Positions 1 to 12,000 of a DNA stretch of 64,000 nt are shown one piece after another. Location of the stretch: the NCBI GenBank assembly GCA_963740255.1, contig CAVUDO010000006.1, positions 434,001-498,000 on the forward strand, in the 5' to 3' direction. This DNA comes from CAVUDO01 sp963740255 (lineage in GTDB: Bacteria > Actinomycetota > Actinomycetes > Mycobacteriales > Cryptosporangiaceae). Under the pieces are notes generated by a model, which saw only the letters and a list, made by a program, of their open reading frames with translations, was not told the origin of the DNA and searched no databases. The position numbers and the translations under genes are program-made. Within the stretch, counting starts at the first letter, position 1. Each line of letters opens with the position of its first letter.

Positions 1-3000
1 GTTCGAAGTCGACCGGCTCTTCTTCGACCTCCGCGAGGCGGCCGGCCGTTTCGAGGCGACGCTGGCTCGGGCCGAGCGGATTCGCATCGTCACGGCGTGG
101 CTGGCACAGCACGCCGAGATGCTCCGTGCCTCCGCCGCGGCCGGCCGGCGCGACGACGAGGCCCGGCAGCTCGCCCCGCAGGCCGCCCGGGCGGAGGCGC
201 TGACCCGTGCCGCGGTGGAGGCCGAGTTCCGGGTCGCGGCACTGGTCTCCGAGCAGCTCGACACGGAGATCGACGAGGCGGAGCGCTACGCCGAAGCCGC
301 GGACGTGCTCGCCGACCGCTACCGGGAACAGGCCGACGCCGTTCCCGTCGAGCTGCGCGACCCAGCCACCTCGCCCCTGTACAAGGTGGACCTGCTGGTG
401 ATCTGGGTCAGGCAGGCCCTCGACGCGGCCGCGGCCGCGACGCGGCAACGCGAGGCGCTGGGCCACCGCCTGGACTACCTCCGCGACCTGCACGAGATGC
501 GCGAACAGCTCGACCAGGGCACCGACCTGGACGAGCCGGTCACGGCGACCGAGGTGCCGGGTTCGGCGTTCCGCGGGGACGGCCGGGAGCTGGCCGACCG
601 GCCGGCGGTGCTGGCGCAGGCACGCCGCGTGCTCGCCGACCTGGGCCGGGGCGCGGCGGTACCCGGGGTCGGTCCGGCTGCCCAGATCGCCCCCCTGATC
701 CGGACGGCGGCGGGCGGGCGCGTCCAGTTCACGGTGACGCCGGCCGGGGGCCGCCCGTTCGTGGTCCAGGTCGACAGCGGACCGCTGGACGACGGTGTGG
801 TCGCGACGACGCGCGACGCGCGCCTGGAGCCGGTGGTGACCCTGTCCGACCGCGCGGCCGACCAGGTGGTGGAACGGGCGCTCGCGCACGAGATCGCCGA
901 GACGTTGGCGTTGCGGGACGGACGACAGGACGACCAGGACGTGCTGGGTGCGGGCGCGGTGGACGGTCCGCTGGCGGCCGCGGATCTCTCGGCGCACGAC
1001 CTGGGCCGGCTGGCCGAGCTGTCGGTGGTGGCGGCGCACCGCGACGCCGGGGAGATGCTGGCGCTGGCTCGCCATCTCGGGCTGGTCGAAGGCACCCCCG
1101 GCGCCGGCCGGCGCCGAGCGGCGGTAGAGGAGCTGGCACCGGGTTTGGTCGCCGCGATGGACACCCTCGCGGCGGTGGCGGTCGAGGCGGCGGGCGCACG
1201 CGACGCGGTGACGCGGGCCCTGGACCTCGGTGGTCGGGCACAGCAGCGCAGCGAGGAAGCCGACCGGACGCGGCGACGGGCCGACTGGGTCCGCGCGCAG
1301 GCCGGCAGCCTCGGTCCGCAGCTCACCGACCTGCAGGTCGGCCTCGGCGCGGTGGAGCTGGCGCAGTGGAGCCTCGATCCCGGCACCACCACGTCGAACG
1401 AGGTCCGCGCGGCGATCCAGGCGGCCGGCGCACAGTTCGCGGCGGTGGACGGGCGGCTCGCCGAGTACGGGCAGGAGGTCGCCCGGCTCCGCGGTGAGGT
1501 CGACGACGCGACGGATCGGGCGGAGGAACTGATCGCCGAGGCGGACGCCCTGCGCGCCGCGGGTTCCGGCGACCGGTCCCTGGCCGACGAGCTGGACTTC
1601 CGCGCCCGGATGTTCGCCGACGACGCGCAACGCGCTCAGGAGCAGCTCGACTGGGTGGCGCTGGCGGGACAGCGGTTCGCCGGCAGCCTGGACGAGGTGC
1701 GCGCGCGCCTCGACGACGCCCAGCGGGCCGCGAACGCCGACGACGACTCGACGGCGGCGATCGCGGCGGCGGTGGCCGCGGTGGCCGCCTTCACCGACGA
1801 GGTGTCCGGGCCCGGTTCCCGCTACGACGAACGCGTCGGCGAGATCGTCGAGCAGACCAACGACCTGCGCGACTTCGCCGACTGGCTGCACAGGTCGGCC
1901 TCGGACCTCCTGGACGAGGCCGGGGCCGCCGCCACCGCCTCGCGGGGGGCGGTGAGCCGCGCCGACCTCGACGGACAGATCCGGCTGTGGGAGGACCAGG
2001 CGCTCGCCCTGGACGCCGAGGTCGTCCGCGGCCAGGCCCAGGTGGAGAGGCTGGCGGCGCGACTCGACGAAGCCAACCAGGAGTACGGCGTCGCGGCCGA
2101 GAGCCAGTCGTTCTTCAGCGAGGTCGACGAGCTGACCGATCCGCGTGAGGAACTCCAGGCGTCGATCCGGGAGCTCGAAGCGCACAACGACGAGCTGGCC
2201 CAGCAGGCCGCGATGTTGCGCGAGCGCGTCGCGCTCACCCGGATCACCACGTCCCGCGACCTCGGCGCGGCCCTCTACCGGTATTCCGCGCAGGCCCGGG
2301 AGCTGACCGGATCGATCGAGGCGGTCACCCGGGGCGCGATACCCCGCAGCGCCGAGTACGCGCGGGTACGGCAGCAGGTCCTCGACAACGAGCGGTACAC
2401 GGCGGAGCTGGCCGAGGAGATCTCCCAGGCGCGCCTCCGCGCGCAGGGCGCGGAGGCGGTCGGCGACCTCGACGGCGCCGTCCAGGCGTACGACGAGGTC
2501 GAGCGCAAGTCCGGGCTCCTGCGCCAGGTGAGGTCGGACGCCTACGAGGCGCTGGCCCTGGGCGACACCGTCAGCGCGCTGCGGCAGGCGTCCACGACCT
2601 ATCAGACCCTGTCGACCTCCGCCGCGGAGCTCCTGGTCTTCGCGGAGACGCTCGCGGCCAACGCCCAGTCGATGCGCGACCCGGGTGTGCCGCCGCACCC
2701 GGAGTCCGATGTCGCGCGCCAGATCGTGCGGGCCGACGAGCTGGTGCGCGCGGCCAGGTTGGCCCAGGCCCAGATCGCCGCCGACCTCCGGGCGCACCTC
2801 CAGTCCGAGATCGCCGACGCCCGGTGGTACGCCAGCCAGGCCGAGGCGATGGAGGCGCGGTACCGGCGGTACGCCGAGGTGCTGCCGGATGACGCGCCGG
2901 ATCTGACCCTGCGGCCCAACGCCAAGGCGAGCGCGCTGAAGAACTGGGCCAGGCAGGCCACCGCCGCGGCCGCCGAGGCCGGACGGCAGCTGGACGCGCT

Positions 3001-6000
3001 CGACGCGGTGGCCGCGGAGCTGCCGGGCGCCGAGGCTGCCGCTGCCTGGGAGGGCCAGGCTCGCGAGCGCGTCGCGGAGATCTCGCGCAACCACCTCGAA
3101 GCGGTCCGGCTGGCCGAGGAACGGGCCGAGCAGAGCGCCCGCCGCGATCGGCTCGTCGCCGGGCTGGCCGGAACGCCGGCCGTCGAGGTGCCCGGACTCA
3201 AGACCCGGATCGACACCGCTGTTGCCCGCGCCGAGCGGGCCGAACGGACCGGCGACCGGGCCGGGGCCGTCCGCTTCCGCGTCGAGGTCAGGGACGCCGT
3301 CGAACGGTTCGACCAGATCATGGACGGGCTTGCGCGGCGGCTCGTCGACGACCTCGCCGAGATGGACGAGGTCGACGACCGCATCCGGGAACTGGATCGC
3401 ACCGCCGCCGACCTCGACAGCCGCACGCGGCAACTCGACGCGGAGAACGCCCTGTACCGCGAGCAGGGGGCGGTCGCGCGGACGACGGTGGCCGACGAAC
3501 TGGCCGTGCCCACCCGGCGCTATGCCGCCACCGCGGAGGAGCTGTCCGGTCAGCTCGACCTGATCGCCGCACAGGGCGAGGAGCTTTTGAACGAACACCG
3601 GCTGGCCGCGTCGATGGCCGACGCGCGGATGTTCACCCTCACCCAGATGGAGGGGGAGCTCCGCACCGCGCGTCGGCAGGCCGCGGAGTTGGCCGACGCC
3701 GGCAAGCCGACGATGGCGCAGATGGCCGAGAACAGGGCGGCCCAGGCGGCGCGCCGCCTCGACGCCGTGCTCGAGTCGGCGTTCGAGGTGTTCGGCGTCG
3801 ACCGGCTCTTCGTCGACCTGCGGGAGACGGTGCGGCGCGGCATGGCGGTGGTCGACGAGGCGCACCGTCTGCGGATCCTCACCGGGACTCTGCTCGACCA
3901 CGTCGGGGCGCTTCGCGAAGCTGCCCTCTACTCCGGTCGCGACGACGAGGCCACCCGACTCGCCGCCCAGGTGGACGGAGCCGAACAGCTGGCGGCCACC
4001 GCGATGGCGGCGGAAGCGCGGGCGGCCGAACTGGTCTCCCAGCACCTCGGGGCGGAGATCGCGCAGGCTCAGCAGTACGCCGCACGTGCCGAGCGGCTCG
4101 CGGAGCGCTACCGGGAGCAGGCCGAGGCGGTTCCCGAAGGCGAGCGCGACCCGGCCACCTCGCCGCTGCGCAAGGCCGAGGTGCTGGAGAGCTGGGCTCG
4201 CCAGGCGACCGCCACCGCGGAAGCCGCCCAGCAGCAGCTCGACCCGCTGAGCGACCAACTGCAGGACCTCCGCGACCTCCAGCAGGCGCGGGAAGAGGCC
4301 AGCAGGGCACTGCGGGAGCTGGACGACCTGCTCAGCGGCGGGCCCTACCGCAGCGACAGCGATCAGGACGACGACCAGGACAGCGACCAGGGCAGTGACG
4401 GGGGCAGGCGGATCACGGCGCTGGCGGTGCCGGGTTCGGAGTTCCACGGTCACGGGAATCTGGGACACCAGGGGGCAGCGCGCCGCGCTGTCACGCAGGT
4501 CTTCGACCAGTTGGCGTCGCGCATGGCCGACCACCTGGCGGCCAGCAGCGTTCAGCTCGAAGCCGACGGTGGGCAGGACGGCAGCGACCGTCCACGTCAG
4601 ATCACCGTCACCCGGCTGACCGGCGACCAGGACGAGGTCGTCACCTTCGGACTCCAGCTCGACCACCTTCCCAAGGACGTCGTCGCCCAGACCCTCGTGA
4701 CCACCGCCGCGGACGGCACCCAGGAGCGCACGATCGTCCTCAACTGGTGGGCTTCCAAGCACGTCGTCGAGCGCGCCCTGGCGCACGAGCTCGCGGAGAA
4801 CCTGGTGATCCTCGACGGCAACGACAACACCGTCGACGTGCTCACCCAGGACCGCCGGGGCCTGGTCTCGTACTTCGAACTGTCACCGCACGACGTCGGC
4901 CGGGTAGCCGAGATGCAGGTCCTGCTGACGCAGCTCGACGAGAGCAACCGGATCAGCCGCCCCAGGATCCAGGCCGAGATCTGGATGCTCGGCATCCACC
5001 TGGGACTGATCGCCGGCACGCCGGGAGCGGCCGATCGGCGCGCCTTCGACCCCGACCTGATCGAGCGGATGGACAACGCGCTCGGATGGTCCCGCGTCGA
5101 CGCCGCGCTCGACCGGCTCGGCCGGCAACTGCTGGACGAGGCCCCCCTGCCCGAACAGGCGGCCGCCGACGATCCGGCCGCCGACGGGCGGAGCCGTTCC
5201 GAGCTGGAGCTCCGTGCCACGGAGCGGGCGCTCGAGCAGAACTACGCCTGGTACGCGGGGGATCTGCTCGCCCGCCGGAACGCGGTCTCGGAGCCGCTCC
5301 GGGCGGCCCTGGCCGAGGCGACGGAGAGCTTCTCCGACTTCGCCGGTCGGCAGGAGTTGGCCCGGAACGAGGCGAAATTCCACGAGGTCGCCGCCGCGGC
5401 GTCCCAGTCGGCTGCCGAGCAGAAGCGCGAACAGGCCCGGTCGCTGCGCGCGGAGGCCGGCGACGACCAGCCCAGACGCAAGCAGGCGAAGAGGGACGGC
5501 TTCTGGGCCGACCGGGGGCTGGAGTGGACCCCGGAGCTCGCGTGGGACCTGGTGCTCGAGCTCGAGTCGGCGGCGACGGCCGACGAGGCAGCGGCCACCG
5601 AGCACCGGGAACAGGCGGCCGAGGCGCGCGAACGGGCCATCGACCTCGGGCCGGAACTCGACGACCACCGACGCGAGAAGGAGCGCCTCGAGGGGACGCT
5701 CGAGAACCTCTACGAGCATGATCTCGGCGGGTGGCTCCAGGCCAACCAGACCGACGACGGGGTCGCCCTGGTTCCCGACGACGGCAGCCGCCCCTACGGC
5801 ATGCCGTACGGCTTCGTCCGACCGCCGATGGCCGCCCAGCAGTACCTCGAGCTGCAGCTGGAGCGGGCGCGTGCCCGCAACGCCGACGGCAGCTTCCAGG
5901 CGTTCGCCGAGCCGCGCGGCCCCTGGCTCGACGCGATCGCGGTGAACCAGTGGGATGCCCACCGCACCGGCGCGCCCACGCAGGGACGGAGCCTCGTCGA

Positions 6001-9000
6001 GGACATCGACGCGTTCCGCTCGCTGCGCAGCACCTGGAGCCTCGGCCAGCCCCGGGTGGCGGCGGAACGCACCCTGAACGGCTTCGAGGGTCGTCACGAC
6101 ACGCCCGAGGCACTCGCCGCCGTCGTCGAGGGGCTGCAGGAGGACATGGGCGGGCCGCTGAGTCCCGTCACCGCCGACCTCGGAGAGAAGAGCTTCGCGG
6201 GCCGGCGCCGCGGCGTCCTGCGTGGTTTCGAGAACGCCTACGAGTCCGTTCTTGCCGGCGGTCACGGCGCGCTGGCCGGGCTCGTCCTCTCCCACGTCGA
6301 CGGGCGCCGCTCGATGCTGGCCGTCATGAACCACCACGGCACTCTGCACGTCGTCGACCTCTCGACCGGCGCACACCACGTGGTGCCCGCTGACTTCAGC
6401 AGCGACTCGCTGCTCTACCCGGCGGAGCTGTACACCCAGATCGAGGGCGTCGCCGCCAACGGTGCCGGCGAGCCGCTGCGACTCACCGGCAGGCTGGCCG
6501 GCCGCCGGGCCTCGGGGGCGGTGCAGACGGAGGTACGGGAGACCAACCAGGCGGCCCAGGACACGCTCGACGTGGGGATGGCGCAGCTGGAGGACCTGGT
6601 GCGCCAGTCCGGCGAGCCCGGCTCGCCCATCACCGCCTTGGATTCGCCGGGCTCGCCGTACCGGGGGCTGTGGCGGACGGTGCCCAGCCCGGTCGCGGTG
6701 CTCGACCAGGCGCGGGCCGTGGTGGAGGGCGTGGGTCAGGACGCGGGGGTGCAGGTCACCCTCGGGCGGGACGGCCGGCTGACGCTGGCCGGGCACGACC
6801 GGCCGATCGCCCTGGTCAGCGGTCCGTTGCCGGACGGGGTGATCGTCCAGACGGCCGTCGACGAGACCGGCATACCGACGTCGGTCACGGTGTCCGACCG
6901 GGCGCCCGACGACCTGGTCGAGGAGGCGATGGCCCATGAGATCGCCGAGATCCTGTCGATCCTCGACGGCAACGACAACCTGACCGACCTGCTTCACGTC
7001 GGCTCGCGCGGCCCGTTCGACGCCGCGGATCTCTCGGCGCACGACCACGGCCTGATCGCCCAGCTGGCCAATCTGGCCCGCCGCTACGAGAACACCGTGA
7101 TCCAGCCCTACGACAGCCCGGCGGGGGCCCCGCTGCAGCGGCTGGTCGACCGGGCGCTCCGGCGCGAACCGGCTGCCGACCGTGCGCGGAACCTCGCCGC
7201 CGAGGTGGCCGCGGTCCGCGACTTCGCGGGGCTCCGTCCCGGTCTGCCAGGAGCGGCAGTCCGACGCGCGACGTTGGATCCCGCGCTGGTCGCCGCGATC
7301 GACCGGATCGCGAACGAATCGCTGATCGACGGCCTCGCCGACGTGAATTCCGAGGCCGTGCGTGCGGCGGCCATCCTCCGCGACCAGGCGGCGGTGGACG
7401 AGATCGAAGCCGAGGTGAACCGCCGGGAGGCCGCCGTCCGCGACCTCGTCAAGCAGGCCAAGCGCTCGCTCGACCAGGCCGAACGATCCGACTTGCAGGC
7501 CCGGCGCCTCCGGTCGCGGGCGCAGGAGGCCCGGCAGTACGCGGAGGAGCTGGCCGAGCAGGCGGCCGAACCGCGGCAGCGCGCCGCCGCACTCGCCCCC
7601 CGTTCGAGCCGGGCCCGGGAACTGCTGGACCAGGCGAATGAGCTGGACGGACGCGCCGCGATCGTCGCGAACAAGGCGGCAGCAGCGGAGCGGGTCGCCC
7701 ACGACGCCGCGCTGGACATGGTCCAGGCCCGCCTCGACGCGCGCCAGGCAACCCGCGCCGCCAGCCAGCTCCAGACCAGGAATCGACGGCTCATGGCGTA
7801 CGCCGTGACGCTCCGGGAGTCGTTCGCCCAGCTTCGTCGCGAGTCCCGCGGCGAGGTCGGGACCCTGGCGCACCAGGCGGAGCGAACTGGTCCGGCCGGC
7901 CGCGCGGCGGATTGGGAAACGCCCGGCGGTTCTCGGCTGTTCTCGGCGATCGACCACGTCAACCCCTACGCGGTCGACGCGGCCACCGAGCAGGAACGCT
8001 ACCTCGACATGCTCACCGAAGCCGAGCACGAGGCGCTCGTCCGCCACCTGGCCGACGCGCAGGGGTTCGCCGACGACACGCTCGGGCGTTACGAGCAGTC
8101 CGTCGACGACCGCAACCGGCGGGCTCCCGACGGGGACGCGATCCAGATCGTGACTCCCGAGGCCCGGGTGAAGCGGCTCGCCTCGCTCGCGAGAGGGTTC
8201 ATCAACGAGCAGCAGGCGTCCGGCGCGACGCTCGAGGAGTTCCTTCACCAGACCTACGACATTGTGCGATTCAAGCTGCAGATCCCGCACAACCAGGAGT
8301 ACGGAGCGATCGTCCGCGGCCTTCTCGACGCCGAGACGTCGCCGCCCAACAACCACACCCTGGTGAGACTGAAGAGCTTCTGGAGGCCGGGCAACCGGCA
8401 CTACGGACTGAACGCGTACTTCCGTACGCCCGAGGGCCACCTCTTCGAGGTGCAGTTCCCGACGGATCGGGCCGGGGCGATCAACAGTCCGACCCAGGCG
8501 CTCTACCAGGTTCTCCGACTGCCGACGGTCCCGGGCCCCGTCCGGGTGGACGCCTTCCTCCAGTGCCTGACCCTGTCGAGCCAGGCCGGGATGAAGGAGC
8601 TGCCCGGCGGACTTGACCTGCTTCCCGATCAGGTCTCGATTCGCGACCACAGCCTGGCGAGGTTCATCGTCGAGAACCCGGCTGCGTGGGTGCAGTATCT
8701 GCTCGCGCTCCCTGACGGGCGCACGTTCGCCGACGATCTCAGCGCGCGCGGACTGGATGCGTCCGACGTCCCCGGGGTGGACGTCGAGACGTACTCCCAG
8801 GCCGACTACGTCGCCCGGCTGGCGGCGATGGACACCGACGCCGCCACGGCGGCCCTGACCGCGGAGCTGGCCGACGAGGGTTCCGGGGTCGATGCGGTAC
8901 GGGGGGAGCAGACCGATGTTCAGCTATCACGCGATCTTCGCGATGGGGGCGACGACGTGGCCGGCGCGCGGCCTGATCGCGCGCGAACGGACGAGCCAGT

Positions 9001-12000
9001 TCAGAGCGGCGATCTGGAACCACCGCGAAGGGACGTGGACGTGCTCGCCGGAGACGGCGGCGCAGTTCCTCCTGGAGGACGAGTTCGAGGACCGGACGAC
9101 GGAAGTGGACCGGTCCAGGGCGGAGGAGATCGCCCGGGAGCTGGGAACTTCACTTCCGAGCGAAGCCGAGCTGCGTCGGATCTGCGCGTCGACCCCTATG
9201 CGGTAGAGCCGGGCAGCGATCCCTGGGCGTCTGCCCAGCGTGCCCTGGAGTGGGCGGCCGGCCGGGAGTCCCACGCCCGGGCCAGGACGGCGGACGCGGC
9301 GGCGGCGCGGCGCGGCGCGGAGCGGGCGGCCGCCGAGCGGAGTCGGATCGTCGCCGAACTCGAGCGACTGGCGGCGAACTTCGAGACCGGCCCGTTCGAG
9401 AACCGCCTGCCGCTCCAGCACCTGATCCGCGACCTGACCGGGCAGCGGCGCGAGTGGTCGCGCGAGGGCGAGCGGCTGGCCAGCAAGGCCACCAAGGCCA
9501 CCATCGACGCCGAGCAGAGCCGGCGCCAGGCCGCCAACGTGTCGGGCCGCGCGCAGACGGCGCTGGACCGGCTGGCCGCCGAGTTCGCTGCCACTCCGGA
9601 CGGCCAGGCGCGGCTCGAACGGGAGCGGGCGCGGCAGCGCGGCGCGGCAGGTGCCCGAGCCGGACTGCTGAGGGACGAGGCCGCCGCCGCCAGGCTCGCT
9701 GCCGACCGCGAGACGGCCGAGGCGGGGCGCCTGATGGAGCGGGCCGACGCCATCTGGGCGCAGCTCACCGGGCTGACCTCGACGAACCGGGATCTCTCCC
9801 CGAGCGCGGAACGTGCGCCGGCTGACGTGCACGCGCTCGTCCTCCAGGCGTTCGCGCACGAGCGGGAAGCCGCCCGGCTGGCCGCGCTCGCCGACGCCAA
9901 CCTGGCGGCCGCCACCGCACTCGAGGTCGTACCGCCGCCCGGCCTCGGGCAGCGGGGCGCCGGTGCACCCCCGGGGCCGTTCGACCAGGACGCCCCGGAA
10001 CGTCCACAGGTCGACGCGGCCACCTGGGCCCGGTACGAGGAGGAGTCGGCGGCGTACTTCGCCGACATCGCCGCCCGGGAACAGGACCTGCAGGCCTGGT
10101 TCGACGAGGTCGACCGGGTCGAGCGGGAGGTCGCCCGAAGGCACGCCGCGCGCAGTCGGATGCTCGACCAGCTCCAGCAGGCGCACCTCGACGCGAACCG
10201 CGCGGGCGCCCGGTTGGACGACTCCCGCGCGGCGCGGGAACGCGCGGCGGACGCGGCGCGCACCTTCGCCGAGGCGGCCGCGCACGCGTACGACGTCGCC
10301 CGCGCGAACCGACAGCTGGCCGAGGCCCTGACCCGCGCGGCCGGCGACTCGGCGGCCAGCCTGGACTCGCTCACCCGCGCCGAGGCCTACCGCGAGGCGT
10401 CCGTCGGCCACCGGCTGGACGCCCAGGCCGTCCGGGCGCGACAGGCCGCGGAGATCGCCTACACGCAGGCGCTCGACCTCGAGGCCCGCGCGACGCAGCA
10501 GACCGACAAGCTCGCCGAGCTCACCGCCGAGGCGGAGCGCGCCGGCGACCTGACGCGTCATGCCGAGGACCGCGTCGAGGCGTTGGAGGCGGCGGCGGCG
10601 GCCTACCTCGCCGAGACAGAGACGCTCGACGAACGCCGGCAGGCGCTGGCGGCCACCGACCGGGGCGTCCGGGACAACCTCCTGCTCGAGAACCCGAAGC
10701 GCTGGATGTTCCAGAACCGGGACGTCGGGCGTCTGGTCGAGCCGGGCGACCCCGCCGTGGACGGTTCCCAGATTCCCGGGAAGCAGAACCGGCCGGCCGT
10801 CGAGTCGAATTTCCACAAGGGAACCGGCTTCCGCCCGGTGTTGCTGGCGCACCTCCGACTGCTCGAACAGGCGGTCCGCGACGTCAGCCGAGGAGGGATC
10901 CCGCGGCGGCCCGACCCGAGCCAGGGTTCCTGGTTCCAGCGCGTCAACGCGTTCGGCTACGCGCTCGACGCGGGCAGGCGCCGGAACTGCATCGAGGCGC
11001 GCGCCGCGTTCGTCCGCACCTACCTGCACGGTCAGCCGACCGTCGCCGGGCCGGCGGCCCGGAGCGCCTTCGTCGGCCGACACGCGGACCGGCTCGCCCA
11101 CGGCGAGTTCCCGCATCGCGACGAAGCCGAGACCGGCGGCCGGTGGCAGTCGGTGGTGCCCGACCTGACGGGCACGCCGCTGGCGGAGGCCGCGACGCGC
11201 GTCGAGCAGGGGTACGAGGCCCTCCAACGCCTTCTCGACAGCGCGCCCGACGGCACCGTGGTGATGGTCAACACCTACTGGCACGACAACGAGGCGCACG
11301 GCTGGGCGGCGGTCAGGCACGGCGGCCGGACCCTGTGGCTGGATCCGCAGACCGGGGTGGTCAAGGAATCCGGCGACGAGGTCCACCCGGCCGCGACGAT
11401 CCGCCAGCTGGACGTCATCGTGCTCAACGCCGATGCCGACCCGGTGCCGGTCGCGGGCCTGCCGATCTCGGCCAACAGCGTGCTCGCGGTCACCCCGGCG
11501 TACGAGCGGGCGGCCAGCACGGCGTCCGACCAGGCGCCGGCAGAACGCGGCCCCGGCCCTGTCGGGCTCGGAGCGGTCCCGGCCGGAGACGGAACCCGGT
11601 CGGGCCGGCCAGTGCCCGAGCCGGAGGTTCCGGGGTCGAAGGCGCACGGACACGGCCGGGCCACGGCCGAGCCGGCGAACGTGCTCGCCCACGCCCGCCA
11701 GATCCTGCCGAACGCCGCCGCCGACGCCGGCCTGAACGTCCGGTCCGACCACACCGACGGTCGCCCCGACGTCCGCCATCCCGACGGGACCCCCGTCCCG
11801 GTCCTGCTGACCAGCGGCCCGCTGCCGTCATACACGTTGGCGGAGACGCGTTACGGGCCCGACGGAACGGCCCTGGTCGTGCTCTCCAACCGGCTGTCCG
11901 AGGTGTGGATCGAACGCGCGCTGGCACGCCAGCTCGGCGAGATCCGCGAACGGGCCGACATCGCCCGGCGTCGGAGCATCCTGCAGCGGGCCGTGTACAC

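Noticed and set aside
887..6937. Calling the HExxE modules zinc metalloproteases
   Set aside because: The classic HExxH is absent; HExxE plus HD(H)G is suggestive only, so no enzyme name was given.
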